The notes: generated by a model not told the origin, from the letters alone. A DNA stretch of 64,000 bases from Nitrospinaceae bacterium (GCA_021604505.1 BQJC01000002.1:558001-622000); one strand, 5' to 3'. Shown: positions 17,449 to 26,285, counted from the first letter of the stretch. Program-made: numbers and translations.

Positions 17449-18765
17449 TTATCGAAATTGCAAGCTGGGGGTCAGGCTGTTCCAGGCCCTGCAGTTCGGG
17501 CAATGGCTCGACCATTCCTCAAAGGAAGTTTGGCATTCCTCGCAAATCACATCGAACAATGATTCTTTCGCGGTATTGAAAGCCGACTGCGAAGCTTTTT
17601 CCATTTGAGAGAGATCTTGCTTTTGCTGGTAGGCATGCGCCAACAAGACCGAATGCAGCACTGATTTTTCCGGCTGGATGGTTTCCAGCGTTTGAATGGC
17701 TTCCTCCAACTCCCCTTTTTCCATATAGAGCATCCCCAGCAAAAGGACCAAGGTGTTCTTCGCAGAGTTGTTGGAGGAATGGATCGCTTCCTGGTAAATT
17801 TTAACCAGACCTTTCGCATCGTCCGATTCCAGCAGGGCCTTTTGAATGCGAAGCAGACAAACAGCGGAGTGCGTGAAGGTCAACCCGGACTGCCAGGTTT
17901 TGATCGCGTTTTTCTTGCTTCCGGACTTTAGAAACGCATCCCCAAGCGTGATATAGGCGGGCAGACATTTTTCGCTGACTCTGAGAGCTTTTTTGAACTC
18001 GGAAATGGCTGAAGGGATTTGGCCCTTTTCCCAATAGACCAGACCGTTTTTGTAAATGATTTGGCTGAGCATTTGCTGCTCTTTGTTCTGTTCCTTTTTA
18101 TCCCGGGTCAGGGTGATGATCCGTTTCTGGATTTCGGACGCATTTTTCCAATCTTCCTTTTTCAAATAGGAATCCCTGATTCTCGATAAAATCACCGGAG
18201 AGTCCGGTTCTGTTTTACGGATTTTCTCCAGTGTTTGAATTTCTTGTGCCGACAAACCCGAATTGGAATAGTCCTCGGCCAGGCTGTCGAGGACCTTCAC
18301 GTTTGACGGATTCATTTGCGCGGCCTTCAAGTGCAATTGCAAGGCTCGATCGCCGTGTCCTTGCAGACGCTCAATCTTCCCTGCGCCGTTCAAAGCCCCC
18401 ACATGGTTTGGAAACTCTTCAAGGATTTTATCAAACAGACTTTTGGCTTTTGCAAGGTTTCCGCCTGAAAGGGCGTTTTCTGCTTTTTCAAACTGATCGG
18501 CGCACCAGAGGTCTCTTTTTTGATGCTGCTTTTCCCTGAGGCGAACTTTCATGTGACTCCAGGAGGATTTCACTTTTAAGATCCAACTCAGAAAAAGAGC
18601 GATGAGGACACCTGCCAGAATAAATCCAAAAAGCAGGAGCACCATGGGCATTTGCAGGGCAAAGGACTGCGTCAGATAAACTTCGACTTCATGCGGGTTG
18701 AGGAAAGCGATGTATACCGAGAGCAGAGAAAAGATGATCAGGAGTGCAATATTTTTCAGGGTCAC
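17449..18765 (-). CDS. LapA-LapB fusion: membrane-anchored TPR protein with C-terminal zinc ribbon
   Basis: Residues 1-70 contain two membrane helices with LNPHEVEVYLTQSFALQMPM between them, which is the LapA/DUF1049 pattern. Residues 90-400 are TPR repeats (GNLAKAKSLFDKILEEFPNH, GQIPSAISEFKKALRVSEKC). The end carries CEECQTSFEEWSSHCPNCRAW, the rubredoxin-like metal site of LapB (YciM). In Escherichia coli LapA and LapB are separate neighbouring genes and control lipopolysaccharide synthesis through LpxC turnover; here the two are one 438-residue protein. It starts at a GTG with no obvious ribosome-binding site. It is the last gene of the minus-strand group beginning with nadD. Confidence 0.82.
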   Translation of the reverse strand: MTLKNIALLIIFSLLSVYIAFLNPHEVEVYLTQSFALQMPMVLLLFGFILAGVLIALFLSWILKVKSSWSHMKVRLREKQHQKRDLWCADQFEKAENALSGGNLAKAKSLFDKILEEFPNHVGALNGAGKIERLQGHGDRALQLHLKAAQMNPSNVKVLDSLAEDYSNSGLSAQEIQTLEKIRKTEPDSPVILSRIRDSYLKKEDWKNASEIQKRIITLTRDKKEQNKEQQMLSQIIYKNGLVYWEKGQIPSAISEFKKALRVSEKCLPAYITLGDAFLKSGSKKNAIKTWQSGLTFTHSAVCLLRIQKALLESDDAKGLVKIYQEAIHSSNNSAKNTLVLLLGMLYMEKGELEEAIQTLETIQPEKSVLHSVLLAHAYQQKQDLSQMEKASQSAFNTAKESLFDVICEECQTSFEEWSSHCPNCRAWNSLTPSLQFR

Positions 18766-18997
18766 GTTAGTTTTCGCCGTAAAAATGAATTTTTAACTGA
18801 AATGAAAGATCAATTCTATTGTCCGAGAGACGGGATTATACCACGCTTTCAAGAGAGTTTTTTCAGGGAATCGCTGGAAAAAATTTTGCAGGGCATCTTC
18901 TGGAACCCGTGGGCATCCCTTGGAAGGTGATCAACGCGGTGTCCTGGGTTTAAAATATCCAACCGTTGATTTCCAATTTAGGAGTTCCGAAGACGGG

Positions 18998-19396
18998 TCA
19001 AAGGTTTCCTTCAAAATCCCCTTCTTCAAAATTTTGTGTTTGAGTTTCCGGTTCGCGTTCAATTTTGCTCATACATTCCACGCAAAACTTTGCGAAAGGC
19101 ATCACTTCAAGACGGGCTTCCGGAATGGGCTGATCACAGGTGGAGCAGATTCCGTATTCCCCTTTATTGATTTTTTCGATGGCTTCGTCAACCTGTTTCA
19201 GTTTTTGCCAGTCCTGCTCTCCCAGACTTGTCAGCAATTCGTTGGTATAGGCTTGAGCGGCTCCGTCCGTTATGTCGGGAAGCGGTTCCGGTGTTTCTTC
19301 CTGGCTGACTTTGAAGTTTTTTTCTACATCTCCCAACAGGTTTTTTCTGATTTCTTTCAGCAGGGATAGATAAGAATGTAATTTATCTGAGTTCAT
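18998..19396 (-). CDS. DksA/TraR-family zinc-finger transcription factor
   Basis: This 132-residue protein has a coiled-coil N-terminal half with DITDGA, matching the DxxDxA tip motif that DksA inserts into the RNA polymerase secondary channel. It is followed by GEYGICSTCDQPIPEARLEV and FCVECMSKIE, a four-Cys zinc finger. DksA with ppGpp reprogrammes transcription of rRNA and amino-acid genes. It lies between rsfS and lapAB on the minus strand. An upstream AGGAG is somewhat far (about 13 bases) from the ATG. Confidence 0.88.
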   Translation of the reverse strand: MNSDKLHSYLSLLKEIRKNLLGDVEKNFKVSQEETPEPLPDITDGAAQAYTNELLTSLGEQDWQKLKQVDEAIEKINKGEYGICSTCDQPIPEARLEVMPFAKFCVECMSKIEREPETQTQNFEEGDFEGNL

Positions 19397-19424
19397 TTAT
19401 GCAGGTGCTCCTGAAAAAAATGTT

Positions 19425-19778
19425 TCATTGGCCAACAGCTTTTATGACGGGAACATCTCCCCACAAACGCTCAAGGTCATAGTGGTTTCGCGCGTCCTTA
19501 TGAAACACATGGACGAAGATATCTCCCAAATCCACAACCACCCAATTCCCTGCAGAGTAGCCCTCCACCGCGGACAATTTATAATCGGTCTTATAAATTT
19601 TTTCCCGAATGGAGTCCGTGATCGCCTGCACCTGCGCTTTGGAATTCCCACTGCAGATCATAAAAAAATCCGTCAGGTCCGAGCGGTTACGCAAATCCAG
19701 AATCAGGATGTCGTCGGCTTTTTTTTCTGCTGCAGCGTCCACTACAACGCGTTGCAGACTGTTCAAAGGCTCTTTCAT
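19425..19778 (-). CDS. rsfS: Ribosomal silencing factor RsfS
   Basis: This 117-residue protein fits RsfS/Iojap: VVDAAAEKKADDILILDLR, DLTDFFMICSGNSKAQVQAI, GNWVVVDLGDIFVHVFH and YDLERLWGD. RsfS binds ribosomal protein uL14 and blocks subunit joining under starvation. I set the start at the ATG at 19778; another ATG at 19787 is possible, and longer versions would overlap nadD. The nadD-rsfS pair is common across bacteria. Confidence 0.93.
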   Translation of the reverse strand: MKEPLNSLQRVVVDAAAEKKADDILILDLRNRSDLTDFFMICSGNSKAQVQAITDSIREKIYKTDYKLSAVEGYSAGNWVVVDLGDIFVHVFHKDARNHYDLERLWGDVPVIKAVGQ

Positions 19779-19788
19779 GCAACCCATG

Positions 19789-20484
19789 TCAGGGGTGGGA
19801 ATTAGATCGGTAAAGTTGATTTTCAATAATATAATTTTCGACTTCGGGTGGCAACATATTTTTAATTTCCTCACCGCCGCGAATCCTTTCTCTTATTTGG
19901 CTTGAAGAAACTGCGACCGGCGGGAGGTCAAAAAAACTGAGGGTGGTTTTTTTTTCAAGATGGTTATATCTCAGCATGTCCCCCTCCCGTATTCCCGGTG
20001 CATACGGTGTGGAAGAATCGATGAAAATTTTTGTCAATGTTTCCTCGACTTTCTCTGAAGCATATCCCGGACGAGCCGCAACGATGACGTGGCACAGTTC
20101 CAATAGCCGGTGAACGGCTTTCCAGGTATTAAATCCTTCAAAAGCATCCATTCCCACAATGAGATAAAACTCGGTTTCGGGTCTTTTTCTGAGTAGAGCG
20201 GTCAGGGTATCGATAGTGAACGACACTTTTTTTCTTACAAGCTCGATCGCAGAGATCGAAAAAAAGGGTTGAGAGGCAGTGGCCAAACGAAGCATGGCCA
20301 AACGATGGTTCGACGCGGTGGGCCTCTTGTTCAATTTGTGGGGGGAAATATACGCCGGAATGAAAAGAATGCCGTCCAGGTGGAACCTTTCTCGAACCTG
20401 GATTGCCAGCCCTATATGGCCGTTATGAACCGGATCGAAGGACCCGCCCAGGATTCCCACTCGCCTTTTGCTTGCAGCCACCAT
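19789..20484 (-). CDS. nadD: Nicotinate-nucleotide adenylyltransferase
   Basis: GILGGSFDPVHNGHIGLA contains the nucleotidyltransferase HxGH signature. PAYISPHKLNK, YLIVGMDAFEGFNTWK and PPVAVSSSQIRERI are the other NadD motifs. It adenylates nicotinate mononucleotide to deamido-NAD in the final common steps of NAD synthesis. The ATG at 20484 has GCGGGA upstream; a TTG six codons earlier is possible but less likely. With nadB at 26321 the window holds two NAD-synthesis genes that are not in one operon. Confidence 0.95.
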   Translation of the reverse strand: MVAASKRRVGILGGSFDPVHNGHIGLAIQVRERFHLDGILFIPAYISPHKLNKRPTASNHRLAMLRLATASQPFFSISAIELVRKKVSFTIDTLTALLRKRPETEFYLIVGMDAFEGFNTWKAVHRLLELCHVIVAARPGYASEKVEETLTKIFIDSSTPYAPGIREGDMLRYNHLEKKTTLSFFDLPPVAVSSSQIRERIRGGEEIKNMLPPEVENYIIENQLYRSNSHP

Positions 20485-20696
20485 AAGGAATATCCCGCTC
20501 AAAATACTTGTAAGGGACCTTCATTTATAAATGAAATCCGGGCGCATTGGAAGGGCTATCGAACCCGGTCGTTTGAAACCGTTGCAACCTTCCCATAGTC
20601 ATAAAAAAACAAGGATTTTCAATGAGATGGACACTAAATCCTCAAATAAACCGCACATTTATTTGGCAAAAAAAGGCAATTTTTTGTCCCTTTTAA

Positions 20697-20711
20697 TGAC
20701 AAATTTTGTCA
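20697..20711. promoter_or_regulatory. Inverted repeat upstream of the pilA sigma-54-type promoter (candidate activator site)
   Basis: TGACAAATTTTGTCA has perfect 7-base arms around one central base. It lies about 105 bases upstream of the -24 element of the pilA promoter, a usual distance for an enhancer-binding protein of sigma-54. PilR is the known activator of pilA in proteobacteria and recognises TGTC-containing sites; an additional TTTTTGTCCC lies just upstream at 20681-20690. No pilRS genes are in the window. Confidence 0.4.
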
Positions 20712-20813
20712 ATTATGTGTTCTTCGAGCACTTGCATATTCTCAGGATAAAAACGTTATGAAAATAAACCATTAAAATACGGTTGTTTATTAAATAATTC
20801 ACTTTTCCCGGCT

Positions 20814-20832
20814 TTTGGCATCCTGTTTGCAG
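20814..20832 (+). promoter_or_regulatory. Sigma-54-type promoter of pilA
   Basis: TTGGCATCCTGTTTGCA at 20815-20831 has GG at 20817-20818 and GC at 20829-20830 with exactly ten bases between, close to consensus. The predicted start near 20842 gives a leader of about 75 bases before the pilA ATG at 20917. Sigma-54 control of pilA is well established in Pseudomonas and Myxococcus, which supports the reading. The rest of the 432-base gap between nadD and pilA is AT-rich and holds no gene I can support. Confidence 0.7.
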
Positions 20833-20916
20833 AATTTATGGGAAATAACGAATTCAGTGGGTTTCATTCCCTTGGGTTATAAACGGGTTGATTAACAAAT
20901 GCAAAGGAGAGTACTA

Positions 20917-21300
20917 ATGTTGTCCAAACTTAATGCCGCAAAGAATCAAAAGGGTTTCACTTTGATCGAATTGTTGATCGTTATCGCCATCATCGGTATT
21001 TTGGCGGCCATCGCAATTCCTCAGTTCACCCAGTATAAGAATCGTGCATCCAACTCTGCATCTCAAGCGGACCTGCACAATCTGTTTTTAGCGTGTAAAG
21101 CTTTCTGGGGAGATTTCGACGGTGGCCAAAACTGCACCCTGGCGGTTGCAACCCAGGCTTCCTATGGTTTTCAGTCCTCTCCGAATGTGGCGATTACTAT
21201 TAATACCGATACTGAAAATGCCTTTGAGGCAGATGCCACCCACTCGGTGACCACCGATACGTACCGCATCAACTCGGCGGGCAACATTTCACTTCAGTAG
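20917..21300 (+). CDS. pilA: Major type IV pilin PilA
   Basis: AAAGGAGAG sits five bases before the ATG at 20917. The leader MLSKLNAAKNQKG is short and basic, and the mature protein begins FTLIELLIVIAIIGILAAIA with the canonical +1 Phe and +5 Glu. It has 127 residues before processing, a short pilin of the deltaproteobacterial or Geobacter-like type, although the C-terminal domain is a little longer than that of Geobacter. Two Cys residues (CKAFW, CTLAV) may form a disulphide. It is a single-gene transcription unit, bounded by a sigma-54-type promoter and a strong terminator. Confidence 0.92.
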   Translation: MLSKLNAAKNQKGFTLIELLIVIAIIGILAAIAIPQFTQYKNRASNSASQADLHNLFLACKAFWGDFDGGQNCTLAVATQASYGFQSSPNVAITINTDTENAFEADATHSVTTDTYRINSAGNISLQ

Positions 21301-21320
21301 TCAGTAAGGCTAACTTGTCT

Positions 21321-21366
21321 TTCCCCGTTTCGCCCTTTTGAGGCGGAGCGGGGAATCGCTTTTTTT
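21321..21366 (+). terminator. Rho-independent terminator after pilA
   Basis: TTCCCCGTTTCGCC and GGCGGAGCGGGGAA pair (with G-T wobbles) around a short loop at about 21335-21340, and the run TTTTTTT follows at 21360-21366. It starts 20 bases after the pilA stop. The next reading frame opens within this hairpin, which makes that opening an unlikely translation start. Confidence 0.85.
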
Positions 21367-23587
21367 AGAAAATTTTTTCACCCATGCCAATTCTTTCCCG
21401 CAACTATTTCGCAATTTTTTTTTAACTATTGCACCCTGGTTTTTCTATCTAGCCACCGTTTCTCCTACCATCAATCACCGGGATTCTCCGGAATTTGTCG
21501 TCAGTGCATTCACCCTTGGGGTCAGTCATCCCGCAGGTTTTCCCACATATAATTTACTCGCCAAAGCGTTCACCTTTTTTCCTTTCGGATCGATAGCCTT
21601 TAAGGTCAATCTATTTTCGGCGTTTTTCGCCTGCATGACACTGGTGGTTCTCTATGCGACGGCGATACGATTCCTTAGCCTGCTTTACCCGGAAGAAGAC
21701 CGGACCCGCTTTTCGGGGCCTGCGATGTTATCTGCAGGATTGTTGGCATTTTCGGGGCCTTTCTGGTTTCATTCCCTGGTGGCGGAGGTGTACACCCTGC
21801 ATTCGTTTTTCATCAGCCTGGTTCTGTTATTGCTTCTGCTGTGGCGGGAGAAAGACGATGTTCGCTATTTGTATTCTGCCGCCTTGGTTTATGGGTTGAG
21901 TTCGGGAAACCATGCCACCATGGCATTCCTTTTGCCGGCGATTCTTCTCTTATATTTCTGCTGGGCCCGTGTCGACGTGGGCAGGCATCTTGTGGCGACC
22001 GTGCTATTTTTTCTGATTGGACTGTCCGTTTACGGCTATCTACCGCTCAGGTCCCTTGCCGAGCCTTCAATGGATTGGGGCAACCCGGAAACCCTGAAAG
22101 GGTTTTTATATCATGTGACGGACAGAAAGGATGCGGCAACTCATTTTTCTCATTTTCGTGATGCTGGGGCGGGTTCTGACTCTGTGTCCTTATGGATGTC
22201 AGCCACTTTTGTCTTTAGCAAGGTATGGCGGGTGGTCTATAACTTTTTATCCGATGTGTGGATAAACTTGACTCCTATAACGGCTATAGGATTTTTGGCC
22301 GGCGCCGCATTTTGCTGGAAACGGAATCGCCGGTTCTTTTGGTTTGCGTTCCTCATTGTGGCGGTCAACATCGCTTTTTTTGTGAACTGGAGGGGAGAAA
22401 GTTATTTTCCATCCTATATTATCGCTGGCCTGTTTACCGCAGTGGCGCTATTTGCCGTCTTTATTAAGGGCCGGGAGTCAGGAGATGGGAAAGGAGAAAA
22501 CGATTCCGTCACAATAGCACCCGCGATCGATTGGAGAAGGCTGGCTTTTATTGGAATGGCGTGCGTGATTCCATTCAATGCGGTCAGCAATTATCAGAAA
22601 GCCGACCGGTCCGGATTATATTTTGGCGAAACGTTGTTAAAGCGCATGTCCCTTTCATTGGAAGACCGGAGTTTGTTTCTTACCGGGATGTCGTGGTTCA
22701 ACTTTTATTATCACAACGACGTCATGCGGCTTCGCGACGATGTGACGGCCATCAGGGCCTGGGATTTTATGGATCCGGATGTTCCTTCCTTACTCACTCC
22801 GCGCCGCTATCCGGATCTGAATTTGCCGGAACCTGCTGAGCACCGTTTTGATTCACGCGCGGAATCTCTGAAATACATTCGCGATCTCTTTCAGCGCAAC
22901 GAAACTCACCGCCCGATATTGATGGACCAGAACCTGACGTTTTTTGAGCAATTCCCGCTTGAGGAAGATTTTGAACCCTACAGGAATCTGCTTTTAAAGT
23001 ATCGCGGCAATTTTTCCAGGGGTATCGGAGAACCGGTTCCCGCCGAAGTCTTTAAAGAATTCAAGGATTGGATGGAAGAAGAATTACGAAAACCCGGAAT
23101 TTTTCAAACACAATGGATCGTTAAGGTTTCGTTTTACATTCCTTCTTTTGCAGAACATTACCACCAGACCGGAAGGTATGAGGACGAACGGGAAATTTTA
23201 AAATTGATGCGTGATTTTCTGGGACAGCAGGGCGCCGATTGGTGGTTCAAGCAAATCGAAAGTCTGCGTCTGGATGGAAAAATAAAACGCGCCTGGGAAG
23301 AGCTTGCCATTATGAAAAAGAAGTTCCCGAACCAATTTGAAACGCACTTCATGGAAGGTTTGCTCCTCCATACAGAGGGAGATTGGAAGGGTTCAATACG
23401 CCATCTCAAGCAGGCAGTGGCGCTCAATCCAAATGCGTTTAAACCGCGCCTGGAATTAGGAAAGGTCTTGCAAATGATGGGGCAGGCTGAACAAGCGGCC
23501 AAAGCATGGGTTGCGGCCAGGCAGAATATACGCACATTGCGAGATTGGAATGAAATGCAGGAAGTGCGGCAGGCATTGACGAGTTAA
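21338..23587 (+). CDS. DUF2723 GT-C-like membrane protein with C-terminal TPR
   Basis: This polytopic protein begins LTIAPWFFYLATVSPTINHRD, then SPEFVVSAFTLGVSHPAGFPTYNLL, the DUF2723 signature of GT-C-fold glycosyltransferases (the D-x-x-E pair lies in the first periplasmic loop). About ten membrane helices follow to residue 385, then a soluble part ending in TPR units (GDWKGSIRHLKQAVALNPNA). The frame opens at a TTG inside the pilA terminator, so the given start is unlikely. An ATG at 21384 lies one frame away and would be joined by one extra base in a run of nine T at 21415-21423. It probably transfers a sugar from a polyprenyl carrier; its position after pilA suggests pilin or envelope glycosylation. 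Confidence 0.75.
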   Translation: MRRSGESLFLENFFTHANSFPQLFRNFFLTIAPWFFYLATVSPTINHRDSPEFVVSAFTLGVSHPAGFPTYNLLAKAFTFFPFGSIAFKVNLFSAFFACMTLVVLYATAIRFLSLLYPEEDRTRFSGPAMLSAGLLAFSGPFWFHSLVAEVYTLHSFFISLVLLLLLLWREKDDVRYLYSAALVYGLSSGNHATMAFLLPAILLLYFCWARVDVGRHLVATVLFFLIGLSVYGYLPLRSLAEPSMDWGNPETLKGFLYHVTDRKDAATHFSHFRDAGAGSDSVSLWMSATFVFSKVWRVVYNFLSDVWINLTPITAIGFLAGAAFCWKRNRRFFWFAFLIVAVNIAFFVNWRGESYFPSYIIAGLFTAVALFAVFIKGRESGDGKGENDSVTIAPAIDWRRLAFIGMACVIPFNAVSNYQKADRSGLYFGETLLKRMSLSLEDRSLFLTGMSWFNFYYHNDVMRLRDDVTAIRAWDFMDPDVPSLLTPRRYPDLNLPEPAEHRFDSRAESLKYIRDLFQRNETHRPILMDQNLTFFEQFPLEEDFEPYRNLLLKYRGNFSRGIGEPVPAEVFKEFKDWMEEELRKPGIFQTQWIVKVSFYIPSFAEHYHQTGRYEDEREILKLMRDFLGQQGADWWFKQIESLRLDGKIKRAWEELAIMKKKFPNQFETHFMEGLLLHTEGDWKGSIRHLKQAVALNPNAFKPRLELGKVLQMMGQAEQAAKAWVAARQNIRTLRDWNEMQEVRQALTS

Positions 23588-23604
23588 AGGGTTAGGAAAT
23601 TTCA

Positions 23605-25326
23605 ATGACAATTCCATCCGACAGTTTAAAACAGAAACACCGCCAGGGGATTTATCTGATTCTTCTGCTTTGTGTGGTGGCTTACTTCAACACCCTGGGC
23701 AATGGGTTTTTAAATTTTGACGACCACAATGAACGGATTCTTAAAAATCCTTTTCTGACCGATCCCTGGCAGTGGAGTCATTTGTCCACCGCTTTCACCC
23801 AGGCCACCGCAGGCTATTATGATCCCATCTATGTTTTGTCTTATGTTCTGGATTACCAACTATGGGGCTGGAATCCTGCGGGATTTCATCTCCACAACCT
23901 GCTCCTTCACGCAGTCAATTCAATTTTAATATTCCTGCTTTTGTCCCGGTTGACGGGCAGGTTCCCCCTGGCTTTGCTGGCCGGAGTATTTTTTGCTGTT
24001 CACCCGATTCATGTGGAGTCGGTTTCCTGGGCCACCAGCCGCAAGGACACACTGTCACTTCTTTTTGCCCTTTGTTCCATGCTCGTTTATTTTCGTGGTG
24101 TCTCCGGCAGTCACAAAAAGTATTTTTTAGGTGCGGCAGGTTCGATTGTTTTGCTGATACTGGGTATGATGACAAAGCCCACGGTAATTGTGGTCCCGAT
24201 TGTTATCTTGCTGACGGAACTATTTTTGCGTCATTCACCGATTCAATGGAAACGGGTTTTAATTTATCAAACGGTGAGTCTTTCACTGCTTGCGGGGTTT
24301 ATGATTCTGACCCTACCCATGACCCTGGGCGTGGGGTGGAACCCGGAAGTGCGGTTTCCCTTGTTCACCCATGCCGTTTTGTTTCTCCAACTGTATGGGT
24401 ACTACTTGAAACTTATTTTTCTGCCCCTGAATTTAAGCGCATTTTACTTGATACCCATTCATGACACGGCGGAAATGCTGGTGACCTTTGTCTACGTTCC
24501 GGTTTTTATTGTTCTGGCAGGGTGGATTATTTTCAGCATCCGTCAGGCAATCAGGGATACGTCGGAAAACCCCCGTTACCGCCCCATAGTTTGGGGAGTC
24601 GCGCTGTTTTTGATCGGTCTTTCGCCTTTCACCAATATCATTCCGCACTCGATCTATATGGCCGACCGTTACGAATACCTGGCATCGATCGGGTTTTGTA
24701 CCGCGTTGGCGGCGGTATTGTTGGAAATTCCCTGGAAAAAAGTTCGCGTTGTTTTCGTCGCACTTTTGATCGTATTTTATTCAGCCCTGTGTATGGACCG
24801 GATTCCGGTCTGGAAGGACAGCCCGACCCTGTGGGCGGATATAAATCAGAAACGCAATATCACCGCCTTCGATCACCATCGAATCATGGGCGGAGCGTAC
24901 GCTTTTGATGGGAAATGGCAAAACGCGGTTGAGGAATACGAAAAAGCGGGAGTGGAGAAACTTAACGACCCGGAAGAACGGATGAGGGTCGCCAGCATTT
25001 ATTCCACGATCGGGAATCATGACCGTGCAGAGCAAGTGGTGAGTCATACTCTTTTGCAGACCCCGGATTATATTCCGGCGATGAACCGGCTCATCACACT
25101 GCATATCAGCGCCAGGGACTACCGAAAAGCCGAGGAATACTTAAAAAAATTCAGCCACAAGTTTACGGAACGTGAAAACCAGCTTTTTGGAAAATTGATA
25201 CGGTATGCTCAAAAAAGCGATATCAAAAACGCTACAGAGGTTTATCGTGATCTGCAAAACTCAATTCGGAGCAGAATAAATCATGTTCAAAAACAAAACC
25301 GTGTCGGTGGTCGTTCCGGCGCATAA
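23605..25326 (+). CDS. GT-C-like membrane protein with TPR tail (DUF1736/TMTC-like)
   Basis: TAGGAAA precedes the ATG at 23605. The first loop carries NGFLNFDDHNERILKNPFL, the acidic pair typical of GT-C enzymes, and LLHAVNSILIFLLLSRLTG and AVHPIHVESVSWATSRKDTL are characteristic of bacterial TMTC-like O-mannosyltransferase homologues. About eleven membrane helices run to residue 400, then TPR repeats (GKWQNAVEEYEKAGVEKL). It has 573 residues. It probably forms a unit with the previous DUF2723 gene and the following GT2 gene, which it overlaps by 44 bases. Confidence 0.75.
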   Translation: MTIPSDSLKQKHRQGIYLILLLCVVAYFNTLGNGFLNFDDHNERILKNPFLTDPWQWSHLSTAFTQATAGYYDPIYVLSYVLDYQLWGWNPAGFHLHNLLLHAVNSILIFLLLSRLTGRFPLALLAGVFFAVHPIHVESVSWATSRKDTLSLLFALCSMLVYFRGVSGSHKKYFLGAAGSIVLLILGMMTKPTVIVVPIVILLTELFLRHSPIQWKRVLIYQTVSLSLLAGFMILTLPMTLGVGWNPEVRFPLFTHAVLFLQLYGYYLKLIFLPLNLSAFYLIPIHDTAEMLVTFVYVPVFIVLAGWIIFSIRQAIRDTSENPRYRPIVWGVALFLIGLSPFTNIIPHSIYMADRYEYLASIGFCTALAAVLLEIPWKKVRVVFVALLIVFYSALCMDRIPVWKDSPTLWADINQKRNITAFDHHRIMGGAYAFDGKWQNAVEEYEKAGVEKLNDPEERMRVASIYSTIGNHDRAEQVVSHTLLQTPDYIPAMNRLITLHISARDYRKAEEYLKKFSHKFTERENQLFGKLIRYAQKSDIKNATEVYRDLQNSIRSRINHVQKQNRVGGRSGA

Positions 25327-26233
25327 CGAAGAAAAACTGATCCACCAGGTTTTGCAGACATTTCCCGACTGGGTGGATAAGGTGATTGTGGTCGACGATT
25401 GCAGTGCCGATTCCACTTCGGACGTGGTCCGCCGCCACATGAAAGAAGACCCGCGCGTGAGCCTGATCAAACACACTGAGAACAAAGGAGTGGGAGGGGC
25501 GATCGCTTCCGGCTACAAGGCCAGTCTGGAAATGCAATGCGACATTGCCGTGGTCATGGCCGGGGACGCTCAGATGGACCCCAACGATATGGAAAGCGTC
25601 GTTCTACCCGTTGCTGAGGACCGGGCGGATTATTCCAAGGGCAACCGGCTGTTCACCGGTCAAGCCTGGGACATCATTCCCCGGCACCGGTACATAGGCA
25701 ATGCGGCCTTGTCCCTGATGACAAAAATCGCCAGCGGCTATTGGCATGTTGCCGATTCCCAATGTGGTTTCACCGCCATTTCCAAAGGGGCGCTGGAATC
25801 CATTGCGGTGGATAAGATTTATCCCCGCTACGGCATGCCCAACGATTTACTTGTGAAACTCAATATTGCCGAGCAAAGAGTGTGCGACGTGCCGGTGCGG
25901 CCCGTATACAATATCGGAGAAGTTTCCGGCATTCGCATTTCCAGGGTGATCACCCGCATCTCCGGCCTTTTAGTCCGCTGTTTTTTCCAGCGCCTGCTGG
26001 AAAAGTACGTGATTCGGGATTTTCATCCCCTGGTCTTTTTCTACACCTTCGGACTGATTTCCTTTCCCTTGGGCTTCGCCACAGGCATGTGGCTCATGGC
26101 CCACCGTTTATTTGCCGGACCCGTCTCGGCGACCAGCGCCCTGTTTGCGGCGTTACTGGTCATTTCCGGCCTGCAATTTCTGTTATTTGCCATGTGGTTT
26201 GATATGGAGAATAACCAGCATCTCAAGGGATGA
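25283..26233 (+). CDS. Family 2 glycosyltransferase, polyprenyl-phosphate sugar synthase type
   Basis: VSVVVPAHNEEKLIHQVLQT, VIVVDDCSADSTSD, NKGVGGAIASGYKASLE and VVMAGDAQMDPNDME give the GT2 fold with its nucleotide-binding DD and DAQMD metal motif. Two C-terminal membrane helices (residues about 245-305) are found in dolichyl/undecaprenyl-phosphate mannose or glucose synthases. Such enzymes make the lipid-linked sugar donors used by GT-C enzymes such as the two encoded upstream. The start overlaps the previous gene by 44 bases in another frame; GGAGC lies about ten bases before it. Confidence 0.85.
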   Translation: MFKNKTVSVVVPAHNEEKLIHQVLQTFPDWVDKVIVVDDCSADSTSDVVRRHMKEDPRVSLIKHTENKGVGGAIASGYKASLEMQCDIAVVMAGDAQMDPNDMESVVLPVAEDRADYSKGNRLFTGQAWDIIPRHRYIGNAALSLMTKIASGYWHVADSQCGFTAISKGALESIAVDKIYPRYGMPNDLLVKLNIAEQRVCDVPVRPVYNIGEVSGIRISRVITRISGLLVRCFFQRLLEKYVIRDFHPLVFFYTFGLISFPLGFATGMWLMAHRLFAGPVSATSALFAALLVISGLQFLLFAMWFDMENNQHLKG

Positions 26234-26285
26234 GCCTATCCCTGGAGAGTATAAACGGGGTATTTGTCGTAACTTAGGCATCTTG

